From: an uncultured Lachnospiraceae bacterium
GTDB lineage: Bacteria > Bacillota > Clostridia > Lachnospirales > Lachnospiraceae
Length of the DNA: 52,777 bases
Direction of reading: 5' to 3'
NCBI GenBank assembly: GCA_944381745.1
Contig: CALWMI010000094.1
Coordinates: 1 to 52,777 of the forward strand
The notes under the pieces were generated by a model, which searched no databases, was not told the DNA's origin, and was given only the letters and a program-made list of their open reading frames with translations. Below, piece by piece: positions 51,967 to 52,777 of this stretch (the first letter of the stretch is position 1; each line of letters begins with the position of its first letter). The position numbers and the translations under genes are program-made.

Positions 51967-52777
51967 ATGGATTTGATTACAGTGAGAGAGCTATACAGGA
52001 ACCCCGAGAGCTATATCGGGCAGGAGATCCGGGTAGGCGGCTGGGTGAGAAGCCTGCGGGCCTCCAAGGCCTTCGGGTTCATCGTGATGAATGACGGCAC
52101 ATTCTTTGAGCCGCTGCAGATCGTATACCATGACAAGCTGGAGAATTTTGGCGAGGTGTCCAAGATGAACGTGGGGACGGCTATCCTGGCCCGGGGCGTG
52201 CTGGTGGCCACGCCGGAGGCCAAGCAGCCCTTTGAGATCCAGGCGGAGGAGGTTGTGGTGGAGGGGCCGTCCACCCCGGATTACCCGCTGCAGAAGAAGC
52301 GGCACAGCTTTGAGTACCTGCGGACGATCAGCCATCTGCGCCCCAGGACGAACACCTTCCAGGCAGTGTTCCGCGTGCGCTCCCTGTGTGCGTATGCCAT
52401 CCACAAATTTTTCCAGGAGAGGGATTTCGTCTATGTGCACACGCCGCTGATTACCGGCAGCGACTGCGAGGGCGCCGGGGAGATGTTCCAGGTGACCACC
52501 TTGGATTTGGAAAACCTGCCCAAGGGCGAGGATGGCACCGTGGATTATAAGAACGACTTTTTCGAGAAACCCACGTCCCTTACGGTCTCCGGCCAGCTGG
52601 AGGCAGAGTGCATGGCCATGGCCTTCGGCAAGGTGTACACCTTCGGGCCTACCTTCCGGGCGGAGCGCTCTTACACCCAGCGCCACGCCGCGGAGTTCTG
52701 GATGATCGAGCCGGAGATGGCCTTCGCCGACCTGACCGACGACATGGACGTGATCGAGGCGGCTATCAAATATGTGA
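51967..52777 (+). CDS. asnS: asparaginyl-tRNA synthetase (3' end outside window)
   Basis: The frame is open from ATG 51967 to the last base, so about 270 codons of a roughly 460-residue enzyme are seen. The N-terminal OB-fold anticodon-binding domain reads [20 protein letters not shown]. The class II catalytic core begins with [18 protein letters not shown] (motif 1 region), [35 protein letters not shown] and the motif 2 region [20 protein letters not shown], then [11 protein letters not shown]. It charges tRNA-Asn directly. Ribosome binding site AAAGGAGA precedes the ATG. Confidence 0.95.
   Translation, partial: MDLITVRELYRNPESYIGQEIRVGGWVRSLRASKAFGFIVMNDGTFFEPLQIVYHDKLENFGEVSKMNVGTAILARGVLVATPEAKQPFEIQAEEVVVEGPSTPDYPLQKKRHSFEYLRTISHLRPRTNTFQAVFRVRSLCAYAIHKFFQERDFVYVHTPLITGSDCEGAGEMFQVTTLDLENLPKGEDGTVDYKNDFFEKPTSLTVSGQLEAECMAMAFGKVYTFGPTFRAERSYTQRHAAEFWMIEPEMAFADLTDDMDVIEAAIKYV

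Overview
The window is about 52.8 kb of a moderately GC-rich chromosome from a spore-forming anaerobic Firmicute, most likely a Lachnospiraceae-type Clostridium. The evidence is the glgC-glgD-spoVG-pth-mfd order, SpoVG, SpoVT and CotH, a DnaD/DnaI primosome pair, SigI/RsgI, strong AGGAGG-type ribosome binding sites and sigma-A promoters with TATAAT boxes. No phage, insertion sequence, CRISPR array or rRNA operon is visible. One tRNA gene (Gln, anticodon CTG) is present.

Layout. 1-5.6 kb: end of a DUF1287 gene, then sigI, rsgI, a lipoprotein that shares the RsgI-type extracellular module and the same DSGY-rich tail, and a membrane-anchored CotH-type kinase behind a strongly structured leader. 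5.8-11.8 kb: an aconitase-family hydratase, a class A penicillin-binding protein and an AGCS sodium/amino-acid symporter. 12.0-17.0 kb, minus strand: murC, a 310-nt spacer dense in DnaA boxes, dnaD, dnaI-like helicase loader and a divergent PRPP synthetase. 17.4-25.7 kb: glgC, glgD, spoVG, pth, mfd and a PrsA/SurA-like lipoprotein. 25.8-31.5 kb: a PTS locus with a divergent PRD regulator, a private HPr, EIIB, EIIC, EIIA and a GH1 6-phospho-glycosidase whose acid/base Glu is replaced by Gln. 31.8-34.4 kb: a ferredoxin-type aldo/keto reductase, a nicotinamidase-like hydrolase and spoVT.

34.6-37.1 kb is an AT-rich island, clearly foreign in base composition. It holds a C-terminal scrap of a BREX PglX-like methyltransferase, an intact AAA/ABC-type ATPase plus a putative PD-(D/E)xK nuclease, and an internally deleted AlbA_2 (Schlafen-like) gene. 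It looks like the remains of a defence island with one two-gene module still intact. 37.2-52.8 kb returns to housekeeping genes: pncB (minus), an amidohydrolase, tRNA-Gln, an acyl-ACP thioesterase, a CvfB-like RNA-binding protein, a small conserved protein, dnaE, pfkA, a SpoU-family rRNA methyltransferase, an M23/LysM/G5 cell-wall protein, murA and the start of asnS (runs off the end).

The most interesting points are: (a) the SigI/RsgI/lipoprotein/CotH cluster, in which an extracytoplasmic kinase sits beside two surface proteins with matching Ser/Tyr repeat tails; (b) the Gln-for-Glu GH1 enzyme in a PTS operon, the change found in plant myrosinases; (c) the ATPase-nuclease pair in the island; (d) the DnaA-box cluster ahead of dnaD-dnaI; and (e) several short tandem-repeat tracts lying just 3' of genes. 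Functions are assigned by reading the translated sequence against remembered family motifs. No database search was run.
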